The notes under the pieces were generated by a model. The model worked only from the letters and a program-made list of their open reading frames with translations. It had not been told where the DNA came from and ran no database searches. This document shows, piece by piece, positions 24,163 through 30,978 of a stretch of 39,684 nt of DNA. The translations under genes and the position numbers were made by a program. Each line of letters starts with the position of its first letter. Within the stretch, counting starts at the first letter, position 1. The DNA is from JBBQXY01 sp051004815 (GTDB taxonomy: Bacteria; Chloroflexota; Ktedonobacteria; Ktedonobacterales; Ktedonobacteraceae): positions 1 through 39,684 of the forward strand of contig JBPCJY010000260.1 in assembly GCA_051004815.1 (NCBI GenBank). Direction: 5' to 3'.

Positions 24163-25178
24163 TATTTCAGTTCCTGCCTGATACTATACTCTTCATTGGA
24201 CTGGAAGGCATAGTGACGAATCATTTCGCTCTGCAAGCCAGTCAGAATAAACTGTACGCCAAAGAACATCAGGATGATACCTACAAAGAGCAATGGTTGA
24301 TTGTGAATTGGCCCATAGTTAAAAAAGTAACTGCGGATCACTACATAGGCATCGATCAGTATACCGGCAAAAAATGTCCAGAAGCCCAACGGACCAAAGA
24401 GGCGCAGGGGAGTACGCACGAACGTCGTGAGAAACAGGACGTTGAGCAAATCAATCAAGCCGCGTGCAAATCGCTTCGCGCCAAACTTGGAGACGCCAAA
24501 TTGGCGCGGGTGGTGCTGTACTTTGATCTCTGTGACGCGGAAGCCACGCCACTGGGCCATGACCGGCACAAAGCGGTGAAACTCGCCATAGAGCTTGAAA
24601 TGCGTATCCTCAATCACTTCACGTCGATACGCTTTGAAGCCATTGTTGATATCATGCAGGTGGACGCCTGTCAACGTACTGACAAGCTTATTGAAGATGC
24701 GGGAAGGGAATGTTTTGGTGATGGGGTCAAGACGCGGGTATTTCCAGCCCGAAACGAGGTCATAGCCCTCATCCAACTTGGCCAGGAAGTTCGGAATCTC
24801 CTGCGGATCGTCCTGTAAATCGCCATCCATCGTGAAGATAACCTCTCCACGACAACGGCTAAAGCCAGCTACCAGGGCTGGTGTCTTGCCAAAATTGCGG
24901 CGGAAGCGAATCACGCGCACAGTTTCAGGATATTCATCGTGGAGCTTTGTTAATTCTTTGAACGTATTGTCGGTGCTGCCATCATCAACAAAGATCACTT
25001 CGTAGGTCTGTCCAAGGCTGTCTAATTGGGCCGATAATTTTTCAAATAAGATTGCTATGCTCTGCTGCTCATTCATTACCGGGACAACGAAGGATATTGC
25101 CACCGCTTTTTCCGCGGATGCGGACTCCAACGCCTCTTGATCAAGGGTAATGTCCGGTGATATTTTCGTCTGTTGCAT
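24162..25178 (-). CDS. Glycosyltransferase family 2, polyprenyl-phosphate-sugar synthase type
   Basis: The 338-residue protein is DPM1/GtrB-like. The catalytic domain (28-255) has FVVPVMNEQQ, VDDGSTDNT, FRRNFGKTPALVAGF, the DxD-containing MDGDLQDDP, DINNGFKAYRREV and a QFGVSKF-type motif. Two C-terminal helices (about 264-284 and 295-315) anchor it, as in enzymes that attach a sugar to undecaprenyl phosphate on the cytoplasmic face. It is the first gene of the operon with the flippase-like protein and the short DUF2079 protein. Together they make a plausible route: charge the lipid carrier, move it across, and use it outside. The sugar cannot be told from sequence. The promoter block P2 lies 70-130 bp upstream. 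Confidence 0.9.
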   Translation of the reverse strand: MQQTKISPDITLDQEALESASAEKAVAISFVVPVMNEQQSIAILFEKLSAQLDSLGQTYEVIFVDDGSTDNTFKELTKLHDEYPETVRVIRFRRNFGKTPALVAGFSRCRGEVIFTMDGDLQDDPQEIPNFLAKLDEGYDLVSGWKYPRLDPITKTFPSRIFNKLVSTLTGVHLHDINNGFKAYRREVIEDTHFKLYGEFHRFVPVMAQWRGFRVTEIKVQHHPRQFGVSKFGAKRFARGLIDLLNVLFLTTFVRTPLRLFGPLGFWTFFAGILIDAYVVIRSYFFNYGPIHNQPLLFVGIILMFFGVQFILTGLQSEMIRHYAFQSNEEYSIRQELK

Positions 25179-25249
25179 TTTCTATAATCTCCATGGGACG
25201 CGCTGGGTGAGAATTATTTGCGATCCACTGCCTCTCTATTGTCTTCGCT

Positions 25250-25309
25250 TGCCGCCAATTATAGCATACCGCCATTGGTGAGCAGTTGAAAATAGTACCA
25301 CTGCCACAT
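25250..25309 (-). promoter_or_regulatory. Promoter block P2, shared with P1
   Basis: On the minus strand it begins ATGTGGCA, continues GGTAC, one base and ATTTT, and ends in GTATGCTATAAT then GGCGGCA. TATAAT is at 25258-25263 with an extended TG. It has the same order and nearly the same length as P1 (60 against 59 bp), while the middle 25 bases differ. The rest of the 240-bp gap to the GDPD gene shows nothing clear. Confidence 0.6.
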
Positions 25310-25419
25310 AACCACCTCTGAACGCCCCTTCCTTAGTAATACAACGTATAAAGAGCAAAAAGAGACACGCATTCAGCAAAAGTAGGTAGATTGTATGAAC
25401 CGCGCAAGGCTTAGCAGTA

Positions 25420-26199
25420 TTATAATGAAAGCTGCGCGAACAAATCTGGTCGGTCACTTGTCAAAGAATCGGCCCCGGCTTCCGCGAAACGCTGCATGTC
25501 ATGAACTGAATTCACTGTCCAAAGTCCCAATTTAAAGTTATGCTTGTGAAACACTGGCGGCATTTCCGCTGTAAAGAGTGTGGCGTCCATATTGATCCAT
25601 TGGCAGCCCAGGGCCGTTACTTGCGAGCTAAGATTTTCTAGTGCATGAGCGGCACGAACATTCCACTCGTGATCGGAGACCAGTGCGCCCGTTTGCAGGG
25701 CAGGTTCCAATGCTTTGATCTGTGGCAATACTGTCCAATCAAACGACATGACCAGGACGTGGTCTACCATATCTGTAGCACGTAGTTCTGCCAGGACGGT
25801 TTCCGCCATATGGGGATAAGAGCCATATATACCATAGCGGTTGCTGGGTTTGATCTCAATATAGATGCGGACATGCCCTTTAGCAAGCTCAAGTACTTCA
25901 CGCAGCGTGGGTATCTGTTGTGGCTCAGGCCATCCGCCGGGGAAATGCGCGGCAGCATTGAGGCTGCGCAAGTAGGCAAAATCCAGGTCAAGGATGTTGC
26001 CACGGCCATTCGTTAGTTTATCGACAGTGTAGTCGTGAAAGACGATAGGCTGGCCATCACGACTGAGATGCACATCAAGTTCGATGGCATCGACCGGCAA
26101 TGTCAGTGCATTGCGAAATGCGGCGAGTGTATTTTGTGGTGCAAGATGTGAACCACCACGATGGGCAACCCGTTCTACATGCTGGCTCATTTGGCTCAT
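25420..26199 (-). CDS. Glycerophosphodiester phosphodiesterase
   Basis: The 259-residue protein is a bacterial GDPD TIM barrel that hydrolyses glycerophosphodiesters (from phospholipid headgroups) to glycerol-3-phosphate and an alcohol. Catalytic and metal residues are visible: H13-R14 in VAHRGGS, E40 and D42 in IELDVHLS, H55 in VFHDYTVD, and E118 in VRIYIEIKPS. The C-terminal LGLWTVNSVHDM and ADSLTSDRPD are also typical. There is no signal peptide, so it is probably cytoplasmic. The start at 26199 is the first of two nearby ATGs and follows an A/G-rich ribosome site. It is divergent from the thioesterase gene, with an inverted repeat close to both start sites. Confidence 0.93.
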   Translation of the reverse strand: MSQMSQHVERVAHRGGSHLAPQNTLAAFRNALTLPVDAIELDVHLSRDGQPIVFHDYTVDKLTNGRGNILDLDFAYLRSLNAAAHFPGGWPEPQQIPTLREVLELAKGHVRIYIEIKPSNRYGIYGSYPHMAETVLAELRATDMVDHVLVMSFDWTVLPQIKALEPALQTGALVSDHEWNVRAAHALENLSSQVTALGCQWINMDATLFTAEMPPVFHKHNFKLGLWTVNSVHDMQRFAEAGADSLTSDRPDLFAQLSL

Positions 26200-26216
26200 G
26201 CGATACTCTTACCTCT

Positions 26217-26342
26217 TCCTTACAAGAACGGTGACAAAACAAAAATAGTGGCAATTACCACTCCCATGATATCACGCTCGGATGAGCAACGAACATTCCT
26301 TTGTTGTATAGTTACAAAAAACCGATGTTCTTGTAAGAAAGG
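26217..26342. promoter_or_regulatory. Inverted repeat at both ends of the divergent GDPD/thioesterase gap
   Basis: CTTACAAGAAC (26219-26229) and GTTCTTGTAAG (26327-26337) are exact reverse complements. Similarity continues into the A/G-rich ribosome sites (about 16 of 18 bases). Both divergent genes therefore carry GTTCTTGTAAG about 15-20 bp before their start codons. Confidence 0.5.
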
Positions 26343-26350
26343 GGTTCTGG

Positions 26351-26737
26351 ATGGAACTTACATTAGGGATGAAGGGTGAGGCCAGCACGCTGGTTTCGCA
26401 TGACAACACCGCCTCTTCCGTTGGCGCGGGTGGCGTCGATGTATTTGGGACGCCAATGATGATCGCGCTGATGGAAAATGCGGCCTGGGCTGCGGTAGCG
26501 AAGGGCTTAGATGCAGGGCATGTGACGGTAGGAACCGTGGTCAATGTGCGCCATCTCGGTGCCACACCACTTGGTCAGCAGGTACGTGCCATTGCCGAGC
26601 TGGTGGAGATCGATGGTCGCCGCCTGGTATTTAACGTTGAGGCATATGACGAACACCGGAAGATTGGCGATGGCCAGCACGAACGTTTCATTGTAAATTT
26701 GGAGCGGTTTATCAAGAGATTAGAGTCAGAAAAATAG
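26351..26737 (+). CDS. FlK-like hotdog thioesterase
   Basis: The 128-residue protein is a hotdog-fold thioesterase resembling fluoroacetyl-CoA thioesterase FlK. The FlK triad is Thr42, Glu50 and His76. Here T34 (FGTPMMIALME), E42 and H68 (VRHLGATPLG) have exactly the same spacing of 8 and 26. Further family signs are VFNVEAYDEHRKIGDGQHERF. Most relatives act on short acyl-CoAs; fluoroacetyl-CoA itself is not implied, since the FlK gating residues were not checked. AAAGGGG lies 7 nt before the ATG. It is divergent from the GDPD gene and followed by ssrA. Confidence 0.85.
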   Translation: MELTLGMKGEASTLVSHDNTASSVGAGGVDVFGTPMMIALMENAAWAAVAKGLDAGHVTVGTVVNVRHLGATPLGQQVRAIAELVEIDGRRLVFNVEAYDEHRKIGDGQHERFIVNLERFIKRLESEK

Positions 26738-26758
26738 CTTCCCTTATTGATAGGGATA

Positions 26759-26767
26759 TGGTATAAT
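26759..26767 (+). promoter_or_regulatory. Extended -10 promoter of ssrA
   Basis: TG-G-TATAAT at 26759-26767, about 58 bp before the mature tmRNA 5' end. This leaves a short leader for RNase P to remove. There is no good -35 box. Confidence 0.5.
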
Positions 26768-26824
26768 GACTGTGCATCCAGGAAAGCAACTTAGATTGAT
26801 TTTCTGGTGCAATGTATTCGCCAA

Positions 26825-27192
26825 GGGGATGTCGGGTTTCGACAGGCGAACAGATTGTTGAATTGCAGGCCGAGGTGTCGGTACGCACTCTCGTTAAACA
26901 ACCGACAAAAAATTAGATGCCAAACAGGCACCTGCTTACGCTCTCGCTGCCTAATAACCAGTGATGCGTCGTCCATCCGGCTTTTTCTCGTGGGGCCGGG
27001 TATGGGCGTCAAAAACGCGAGATGCTATGACGAGGACTGTCTTCTAGTCGTCATTTAAGACCAGAGGGCCAGTGCTAAGGCATCCGGTCGATGGGAGGCC
27101 AAAGCACAAAGAAAAAACATCGGCTAAGCCTGTAGTACATTCTCCGATAGGTTTGTTTGGACGGGGAGTTCAACTCTCCCCCATCTCCACCA
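26825..27192 (+). ncRNA. ssrA: tmRNA
   Basis: The 5' GGGGATG pairs with CATCTCC just before an encoded ACCA at 27189-27192. The 5' end continues GTCGGGTTTCGACAGGC, the usual tmRNA start with D-loop-like sequence, and the 3' end has a T-arm GGGAG-TTCAACT-CTCCC. The tag frame ends in GCTTACGCTCTCGCTGCC followed by two stops (TAA at 26952-26954 and TAA at 26955-26957), giving ...AYALAA, the proteolysis signal. Reading back in frame, the tag is probably DKKLDAKQAPAYALAA from GAC at 26904. The exact resume codon is not certain because the frame stays open back to a TAA before ACAACC. The length of 368 nt is normal. Confidence 0.96.
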
Positions 27193-27200
27193 CTCAGAGA

Positions 27201-27239
27201 TGGGAAGAAAACGTGTAAACGCTCTTCCCACCCACTTTT
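27201..27239 (+). terminator. Hairpin after ssrA, probable terminator
   Basis: TGGGAAGA (27201-27208) pairs perfectly with TCTTCCCA (27223-27230) around a 14-base loop, starting 9 bases after the tmRNA CCA. A short ACTTTT follows, so the T-run is weak. Confidence 0.5.
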
Positions 27240-27305
27240 ATAAAATCCTCTCTTCCTCACAATCTCTTCCCTTTTTGCTAAATGTAGCAACCGTGTAGCA
27301 ACCAA

Positions 27306-27953
27306 TTACCAGTCAAGCTCCTCGGATTTCCCATCAAGTCTATCTTGCAGTTTTTTAATTTTATCTGGTGCTACATATAAGTACTCTAAAATGGCTTCAA
27401 CGAAACCTTTTATTACTGGTACATCAGTGTTTTGTACTTCATCATCATCGCTATGGGCACCTAGATTGCGAAGCTCTCTCAATTGATGAGCCATTAAAGC
27501 TAAAGTTGGCGGTATACGATTGGTATCGGCGAGATATTTTAACTTTTCGGCTAGTACTTTACCTTTAGCGTTTTCATGCTTGCACACTGTCTCTAAAGTC
27601 CTTCCAATAAGAACAGCAAAAGCATTTGGCTCATCTTCTACTTCTAAGGCCGTATCATACGCCTTATTAACTTGTAGTGGAATTGACTGTGAACGTTTTT
27701 CCTTTTGAGGAGCATATCGAGGAGCAGGATAAACTATTGTTTCTCCTTCATCATCACCTTTATGATAACCAGGGTCAAAGTAAACCATACCCAGGTTTAG
27801 TGTAGAGCATACTCGACATTCTAAAATCCGCCAAATAGTTACATAGGCTTCTCCATATTTATCTTCGAGTTCCTGAACATAGCTAGCTCTTATTATCAAC
27901 TTAGATTTATTACGGCAATATCCACATTGCATAAGAACATCCGTCTCTTCCAC
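27306..27953 (-). CDS. DUF4145-domain protein with N-terminal zinc-finger-like cysteines
   Basis: The 215-residue protein has two CxxC pairs near the N-terminus (CGYC and CRVC, about 30 residues apart), likely a zinc site. The C-terminal half resembles DUF4145: NAFAVLIGRTLETVCKHE, ALMAHQLRELRNLGAHSDDDEV and VEAILEYLYVAPDKI. DUF4145 proteins are common in mobile and defence-related islands, including beside restriction systems, but their activity is not established. The gene is visibly more A+T-rich than its neighbours and sits between the 3' end of ssrA and a tyrosine-recombinase fragment, so it is probably cargo of an element that integrated at ssrA. Confidence 0.78.
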   Translation of the reverse strand: MEETDVLMQCGYCRNKSKLIIRASYVQELEDKYGEAYVTIWRILECRVCSTLNLGMVYFDPGYHKGDDEGETIVYPAPRYAPQKEKRSQSIPLQVNKAYDTALEVEDEPNAFAVLIGRTLETVCKHENAKGKVLAEKLKYLADTNRIPPTLALMAHQLRELRNLGAHSDDDEVQNTDVPVIKGFVEAILEYLYVAPDKIKKLQDRLDGKSEELDW

Positions 27954-28047
27954 GATAAGTCTCCCCGAGTTTCTGATACACTATAGTGGTGCAATTTGTT
28001 CACTCAGTGTAACAGAAACTCTTTTTTATCACAACTACATAGTTTAC

Positions 28048-28302
28048 TTACACACCTCGTCTAAATTCGTTGTCCCACTCATCAGTAGCATCCTTTTGCA
28101 TAGAAGGAAGCACATGGGAATAGGTATCTAGTGTCATAGTGATAGTACTGTGACCTAAAACCTCTTGCACTACCTTTGGATGAACTTTCATACTTAACAA
28201 GATAGTTGCTGCACTATGTCTTAGATCATGGAAATGCATATGAGGAACGCCCGCTTCTATCAGTGCTCTTTTAAACAACTTGGGCATGTAATGAGGTTTA
28301 AA
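28048..28302 (-). pseudogene. Tyrosine recombinase (integrase), C-terminal fragment
   Basis: Only about 80-84 residues remain of a protein normally 350-400 long. They hold the end of the catalytic domain: HFHDLRHSAATILLS with the second-box Arg, then VQEVLGHSTITMTLDTYSHV with the His and the tyrosine nucleophile. The frame continues back five codons before the ATG (FKPHY) and then meets a stop at 28309-28311, so the N-terminal half is missing rather than misread. It lies 0.9 kb from the 3' end of ssrA, a favoured integration site, and points toward it. It is probably the remnant of a decayed integrative element. I found no second copy of the ssrA 3' end to serve as the other attachment site. 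Confidence 0.85.
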
Positions 28303-28430
28303 GTATCGTCAACGAAAGCTAGTAAAGGCAAGAACTTAATCTTGCCAATCGCTACCGACCTTTAATCGTATTTCGAGTTAAAGCGGTATTCCCCGACACA
28401 TAACAAGGGTATTTGTCTGAAACCTACCCC

Positions 28431-28459
28431 TTGACAAGTCTAATAGCAATATGTTATAT
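28431..28459 (+). promoter_or_regulatory. Near-consensus sigma-70 promoter
   Basis: TTGACA (28431-28436), 17-bp spacer, TTATAT (28454-28459). It lies 49 bp before the small ORF at 28508 in AT-rich DNA, and is the closest match to a classic -35/-10 pair seen in the window. Confidence 0.55.
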
Positions 28460-28507
28460 AAAAATAGCACTTTGTTATAAATGCCAGCCATATGAAGGTT
28501 AAAAGTT

Positions 28508-28663
28508 ATGGGAGAGCTTTTTGCGGTCCTTATAGAGGTTGCTATTGATGTGATTAAGTACCGTTGGGGTAATCGTAAAGTACAGGGACAGGAACAAATA
28601 AGTATCGCTTCTCCCATACGTGAGCGGAAGTATAAACGCCGCCGTAATAAACATCATTTATAG
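28508..28663 (+). CDS. Small basic protein, hypothetical (51 aa)
   Basis: An ORF of 51 codons starts with ATG 10 bases after GAAGG and about 50 bp after a near-consensus promoter. The product begins MGELFAVLIEVAIDVIKYRW, a short amphipathic or membrane-leaning helix, and ends in a very basic tail (RERKYKRRRNKHHL). I recognise no family. The promoter and ribosome site make it more credible than length alone would. It lies in the AT-rich remnant next to the integrase fragment. A minus-strand frame over the same bases has no such signals. Confidence 0.45.
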   Translation: MGELFAVLIEVAIDVIKYRWGNRKVQGQEQISIASPIRERKYKRRRNKHHL

Positions 28664-28768
28664 CTTATGCAGCCAATCAATTGGCGCAATTTAGACGAGA
28701 AACGGCTTCTCCTGCTACCAGGAGTTGCTTCATCGCTATCAACTTTTGCATATTATTAGGCTATCTTG

Positions 28769-28810
28769 TACCCTGTAAAGGGTATCCTTCGTTGAGGATA
28801 GTAAGGATAC
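28769..28810. repeat. Overlapping small hairpins upstream of the acyltransferase gene
   Basis: TACCCT-GTAA-AGGGTA (28769-28784) is a perfect small hairpin. It overlaps GTATCC (28782-28787), which pairs with GGATAC (28805-28810), and ATCCT/AGGAT between them. The structures cannot all form at once. The region lies about 50-90 bp before the gene at 28861, so it may be a leader structure, an operator or the end of the upstream unit. Confidence 0.35.
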
Positions 28811-28860
28811 AGTTGTGATCGGTGGAGTGATGCATTCCTCCTCAAGGAGCTTACAGAATA

Positions 28861-30261
28861 TTGAATATCTTCCTAATGTCAATGCAGCAGCTTTATTTTT
28901 GGTTGCAAAGCAGGCTACAGCGCATAGGACAGTGGTTCTCGTATCAACTGGAAGACACAAAGCCCAAGAATTCCATAGCGGTGCTTGACGGAGTTCGTGC
29001 GATTGCCTGTCTTTTAGTCGTCTTTTATCATATAAGCCTTTTAACCGCTCGCACCAATATTTGGGCACCTAATGCGTCAGCGCATCCTCTCTTCAGCACG
29101 GTTGCATTAGCAGGTGCATCGGGGGTGACACTCTTCTTTGTGCTTTCTGGCTTCTTGCTCTTTCGTCCTTATGCTAAAGCACTTCTGGCCGAAAGTAGCT
29201 GGCCATCAGCCAAGCTCTTTTACCTGCGTCGCTCATTCCGCATCATTCCTGCCTATTATGTGTGCTTGTTCGTCATCATTTTACTTTCCCAACAACAATA
29301 CTTGCAACGTATTCATTGGCATGAACTGGCACTATTTCTCACTTTTTTCATGGACTCGACCTATCGAACGAACCACCAACTGAATGGGCCGTTCTGGACG
29401 CTGGCTGTTGAATGGCAGTATTACCTGATCTTGCCTCTCATTGCCCTGGCAATAAGCTGGGTTGTGAAACGAGGGCCAGTAAAGTTGCGATTATGGAGTT
29501 TGGTCTTCTGCCTTGCCGGTTTAATTGGTTGGGGATTGTTCACGCGCTATTGGGGAATGTATTTTGCCACCTATCCTGCAAGGTCGTTTTTGGTGCCTCG
29601 TTCAGTACTAAATACAGTCTTGTTCTTTACCTACGGAACCTCTGGAAAATACCTTGAGGATTTCGCAATCGGCATGGGGATCAGCGTCTGCTACGTTTAC
29701 ACGCAAAATCATGCTGCCGATCATGCATGTAATATTATGATGCGTCGGCTCAGCCATTGGCTCTGGCAGATCGGCATCATCGTCCTTGTATTTTTAGCTC
29801 TCTGGCATTTCGACAATATCGCCTATAATACTTGGCCATTTTTGAACAAGCTTGCGAGGTCAGGATACTGGTTGAATTACTTTGATTGGTTGAGTGAACT
29901 TTGTCTGGCAATAGGTTTTGGCTTGTGCGTTACAGCCATTCTCTACTGGCCAATGAAGGTACAACGGCCTTTTGCATGGGCTCCTCTGCGCTCGATTGGC
30001 TTGATCTCTTATAGTATGTATATGTGGCACTTGCCGTTGATCCTGATTTTCCTGAACTATGTAGGTAAACATTTAAAAGGGTGGAATATCGCTGTCGTGT
30101 TTGGCATGTATTGGGGATGGGTAGCACTTATCGTTGTTCCTTTCTCCTTTCTCATGTTCATGTTGGTGGAAAAACCATGGATGAGGCTAGGAGAGCGATT
30201 TCGTCAGCCAATCAGGAAACCGGCAGTAGAGGTTAGGGTTAGCGAGAATTTGAAGCTGTAA
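28861..30261 (+). CDS. Acyltransferase-3 family membrane O-acyltransferase
   Basis: The 466-residue integral membrane protein has about ten helices and belongs to the OafA/YrhL acyltransferase-3 family, which acylates cell-surface sugars. Family motifs are LDGVRAIACLLVVFYHISLL with the catalytic-type His, FVLSGFLLFRPY, YLRRSFRIIPAYYVC, and GPFWTLAVEWQYYLILPLI near the middle; late LISYSMYMWHLPLI is also typical. The start is uncertain: TTG at 28861 follows AAGGAG by 11 bases, while ATGs at 28876 and 28882 are further away. It stands alone between the ssrA-linked remnant and a PPOX gene. Its acceptor may be one of the surface glycans made by the glycosyltransferases in this window, but that is a guess. 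Confidence 0.9.
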   Translation: MNIFLMSMQQLYFWLQSRLQRIGQWFSYQLEDTKPKNSIAVLDGVRAIACLLVVFYHISLLTARTNIWAPNASAHPLFSTVALAGASGVTLFFVLSGFLLFRPYAKALLAESSWPSAKLFYLRRSFRIIPAYYVCLFVIILLSQQQYLQRIHWHELALFLTFFMDSTYRTNHQLNGPFWTLAVEWQYYLILPLIALAISWVVKRGPVKLRLWSLVFCLAGLIGWGLFTRYWGMYFATYPARSFLVPRSVLNTVLFFTYGTSGKYLEDFAIGMGISVCYVYTQNHAADHACNIMMRRLSHWLWQIGIIVLVFLALWHFDNIAYNTWPFLNKLARSGYWLNYFDWLSELCLAIGFGLCVTAILYWPMKVQRPFAWAPLRSIGLISYSMYMWHLPLILIFLNYVGKHLKGWNIAVVFGMYWGWVALIVVPFSFLMFMLVEKPWMRLGERFRQPIRKPAVEVRVSENLKL

Positions 30262-30318
30262 TATACCGGGTTTTCCAGCAGCAAAGAAAAAGATCGTCAT
30301 AGGTCTTACGTCACCGCC

Positions 30319-30327
30319 TGCTATGAT
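30319..30327 (+). promoter_or_regulatory. Extended -10 promoter candidate for the PPOX gene
   Basis: TG-C-TATGAT about 90 bp before the start at 30419. There is no clear -35. Confidence 0.35.
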
Positions 30328-30418
30328 ATACTTTGTACAAGCGGGATGTGAACCTTCTGTCATGATGTAGGGGATGCAAGCCCGTATTAATCTTTCATGA
30401 AATGGAGCATCCACACCT

Positions 30419-30811
30419 ATGACATCTGAAGAGATGCACACACTACTTTCAAAACCAAACAATGCCATTGTGGGTATCAACCGGGCCGTTGGGGGACCTC
30501 AGCTCACGACCGTCTGGTATGCCTGGGATGGCACATCGTTTTATTTTTCGACGACGAAAGATCGCGCCAAGTATCCAAACATCAAGCGAGACCCATCTAT
30601 CTCACTGATGGTCGATGATTTTGCCAGCCACAAGTATGTGGTGGCCTATGGGCGAGCGGAAATCATTGAGCACGATTTTGCTGAACTTGTACGTCTGGTG
30701 ATCAAGAAATATGTGCCAGCAGAGAAAGTTGAGCAGGGCGTACAAGCAGTGGCGAATGATCCAAGCCGTGTACTTGTTGTGCTACGTCCAGATAAAATCG
30801 TGACAAACTAA
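30419..30811 (+). CDS. PPOX-class split-barrel oxidoreductase, probably F420-dependent
   Basis: The 130-residue protein is a split-beta-barrel flavin/deazaflavin-binding protein of the pyridoxamine-phosphate-oxidase superfamily. The segments NAIVGINRAVGGPQLTTVWYAWDGTSFYFSTT, DRAKYPNIKRDPSISLMVDD and YVVAYGRAEII are characteristic of the short PPOX proteins annotated as F420-dependent in actinobacteria and Chloroflexota. F420 use rather than FMN is inferred from that resemblance, not from a diagnostic residue. A GGAG lies about 11 nt before the ATG. Its physiological substrate is unknown. It converges with the DedA gene across a hairpin-rich gap. Confidence 0.82.
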   Translation: MTSEEMHTLLSKPNNAIVGINRAVGGPQLTTVWYAWDGTSFYFSTTKDRAKYPNIKRDPSISLMVDDFASHKYVVAYGRAEIIEHDFAELVRLVIKKYVPAEKVEQGVQAVANDPSRVLVVLRPDKIVTN

Positions 30812-30836
30812 GGATTTTTTGTGGTTCTCTTAAACT

Positions 30837-30952
30837 GCCGCCTACGGCGGCGGGAAAGAGAGGGAGGACTGGGGCGCAGCCCCATTCCCTGTTATTACCT
30901 GTCCCCCGGACAGGGTGCAGTCAAGGGGCGACCGCCCCTTGACTGCACCCTG
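30837..30952. repeat. Cluster of four hairpins in a convergent gap
   Basis: In order: GCCGCC-TAC-GGCGGC (30837-30851); TGGGGC-GCA-GCCCCA (30870-30884); CCTGTCC-CCC-GGACAGG (30898-30914); and a perfect 20-bp inverted repeat, CAGGGTGCAGTCAAGGGGCG at 30911-30930, with its complement at 30933-30952 around two bases. The third and fourth overlap and exclude each other. The block is far more GC-rich than its flanks. It could be a REP/MITE-type repeat acting as a two-way terminator between the PPOX and DedA genes. No T-run follows the large hairpin. Confidence 0.7.
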
Positions 30953-30978
30953 CTTGCCACTTGAAGACCAACAGAACG

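Noticed and set aside
24147..24818. Plus-strand ORF of 223 codons
   Set aside because: It lies antisense to the clear GT2 gene and has no recognisable motif.
28378..28617. Minus-strand ORF of 79 codons near the integrase fragment
   Set aside because: The plus strand over the same bases has a promoter, ribosome site and small ORF; the minus frame has none.
28664..28860. Second attachment site for the ssrA-linked element
   Set aside because: I looked for a repeat of the tmRNA 3' end and found only GGTGGAG in the opposite orientation, too short to count.
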